Source: Deltaproteobacteria bacterium RIFCSPHIGHO2_02_FULL_40_11
GTDB taxonomy: Bacteria; Bdellovibrionota; JACOXK01; 2-02-FULL-40-11
Assembly (NCBI GenBank): GCA_001798105.1
Contig: MGRI01000102.1
Location: 2,984 to 18,188, forward strand
Direction of reading: 5' to 3'
Length of the DNA stretch: 15,205 nt
In this document: positions 14,494 through 15,205 of the stretch, piece by piece
Numbering within the stretch: the first letter of the stretch is position 1
Layout: every line of letters starts with the position of its first letter
Made by a program: the position numbers and the translations under genes
Notes under the pieces: generated by a model
What the model saw: only the letters and a program-made list of their open reading frames with translations
Told to the model about the DNA's origin: nothing
Database searches by the model: none

Positions 14494-14609
14494 ATGGAAA
14501 GGTTGGACAAGAATAAAAAAGATAAAATTAACCCAATCAATGAACCAAAATTGGCGAGATCTTACAATTTAATTTAATTTGTTTCTCTTTCAGAGATGAA
14601 CTAAAGCCC

Positions 14610-14636
14610 GTCATCCCGAACGTAGCGAGGGATCTC
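14610..14636 (+). repeat. REP-like palindrome, copy 1
   Basis: It begins GTCATCCCGA and ends GCGAGGGATCTC, with outer stem ATCCC/GGGAT. The inner part is 4 bp shorter than in the other copies and pairs poorly (one C-G pair and an A-C mismatch), so this copy looks decayed or a shorter subtype. It has the same orientation as copy 2, exactly 60 bp away. Confidence 0.75.
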
Positions 14637-14669
14637 GTCATTTCTACTTCTAGTTGTAAGTGGCACTCC

Positions 14670-14700
14670 GTCATCCTGAGCGCATAGCGCGAAGGATCTC
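14670..14700 (+). repeat. REP-like palindrome, copy 2
   Basis: It begins GTCATCCTGA and ends GCGAAGGATCTC. The fold is perfect: outer stem ATCCT/AGGAT, tandem GA/GA mismatch, inner stem GCGC/GCGC, loop ATA. The compensating T/A change in the outer stem, compared with the C/G of the other copies, suggests that pairing is maintained by selection. Confidence 0.8.
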
Positions 14701-14799
14701 GCAACTTATATTTGTAATAAGATGGAAGAGAGCCTGCGTAGTTGATCCTCTAGGCAAGCAGTAATCGTTTTTTCATCTATTTCCACTCAAGAAAAGTAG

Positions 14800-15205
14800 T
14801 TATTCAATAAGGGTAAGAAGGTCTTCAATGCAATAAATAATATGATCTGGCTCGATTTCTAGACTGCCAACCGTATGCCCATATTTAGCAAAGCAAGCGA
14901 GCAATCCTGCATTTTTGGCTCCAGCTATATCCTTTTCAGGCCAATCACCCACCATCAACACTTCCTGCGGTTTCAAATTTAATTTTTTCGTCGCCTCTAA
15001 AAATCCTTTTGTATCAGGCTTTTTTGCTTCGGTAATCACAACATCAAAGAACCCTCGAAGTTTCATCGCATCGATCCGTAAATGGGCTTTTAACGTGGGG
15101 GCATCCGTTATTATCCCAATCTTAATCCCCTGCTTAATAAGTTCAATAAATGTTGGGATGACCCCTGGATAAGGCTCTAAAAAAGCTGCCTTCACACGAT
15201 GGTAA
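14800..15205 (-). CDS. HAD-superfamily hydrolase, C-terminal part (5' end outside window)
   Basis: HAD hydrolases are mostly phosphatases with an Asp nucleophile. The frame is open through the window edge, so the N-terminus with the DxD motif I is missing; the GTG at 15195 is not the true start. Visible are the LEPYPGVIPTFIELIKQGIKIGIITDAP segment with motif II (IITD), motif III Lys in KKPDTKGF, and motif IV GDWPEKDIAGAKNAG. This order matches the IA/pyrophosphatase-like HAD proteins (beta-phosphoglucomutase, phosphoglycolate phosphatase and relatives). The substrate cannot be read. The gene converges on the AAA ATPase across the gap with two REP-like elements. Confidence 0.88.
   Translation of the reverse strand, partial: YHRVKAAFLEPYPGVIPTFIELIKQGIKIGIITDAPTLKAHLRIDAMKLRGFFDVVITEAKKPDTKGFLEATKKLNLKPQEVLMVGDWPEKDIAGAKNAGLLACFAKYGHTVGSLEIEPDHIIYCIEDLLTLIE

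Larger units (their letters stand above)
14494..14799. other. 306-bp gap with two REP-like elements and no gene
   Basis: This stretch lies between the convergent ATPase and HAD genes. Apart from the two palindromes listed separately I see only AT-rich sequence, including three AATTT units near 14567-14579. I see no convincing coding frame, tRNA or T-tailed terminator. The palindromes may serve as transcript ends for both genes. Confidence 0.6.

Noticed and set aside
15156..15170. GGGATGAC in the HAD gene as a further REP-like copy
   Set aside because: Only one arm is present, with no complementary partner nearby.
1..15205. CRISPR arrays, tRNA or rRNA genes, insertion sequences
   Set aside because: No regularly spaced repeats, cloverleaf-like sequences, rRNA segments or transposase-like reading frames were seen on either strand.

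Overview
The window is AT-rich, gene-dense bacterial chromosome. An OprP/OprO-type outer-membrane porin ending in Phe, exported proteins and UDP-GlcNAc synthesis genes point to a Gram-negative (diderm) bacterium. No rRNA, tRNA or other lineage marker is visible, so I do not name a phylum. The short GTCATCC...GGATCTC palindromes at three places recur in many bacterial lineages and do not settle it either.

Layout: positions 1-1332 (+) hold the 3' end of aroC (chorismate synthase) coupled by a 4-bp overlap to aroB (3-dehydroquinate synthase), a shikimate-pathway operon. A membrane-anchored DUF192 protein (-) overlaps the aroB 3' end tail to tail. It is divergent from a CDP-alcohol phosphatidyltransferase (+, phospholipid synthesis). 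Positions 2593-5253 look accessory: a BrnT-like toxin with an overlapping ribbon-helix-helix antitoxin (+), then an exported subtilisin-family (S8) protease with an unrecognised N-terminal region (-). A porin (+) starts divergently from the protease.

Positions 6354-13242 (-) form one long co-directional run: TPR protein, FieF-like cation efflux transporter, glmU, glmS, pcrA. glmU and glmS abut, and glmS and pcrA overlap by 4 bp, so amino-sugar (peptidoglycan/LPS precursor) synthesis is co-expressed with a DNA repair helicase. A promoter just before glmU suggests that the last three can be transcribed on their own.

From 13243 a perfect 43-bp inverted repeat overlaps the predicted promoter of an AAA/DUF4143 ATPase (+). 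A 306-bp gap follows with two copies of the REP-like palindrome exactly 60 bp apart, then a HAD-family hydrolase (-) cut by the window end.

Most notable: (1) a copy of the REP-like palindrome lies inside pcrA, in frame, and encodes part of the linker before the C-terminal domain. (2) The large palindrome sits on the ATPase promoter. (3) At four genes (phosphatidyltransferase, brnT, glmU, ATPase) the predicted -10 box lies only about 6-10 nt before the ATG, with no Shine-Dalgarno sequence, which suggests leaderless mRNAs. I see no CRISPR array, no insertion sequence and no complete new multi-gene system.
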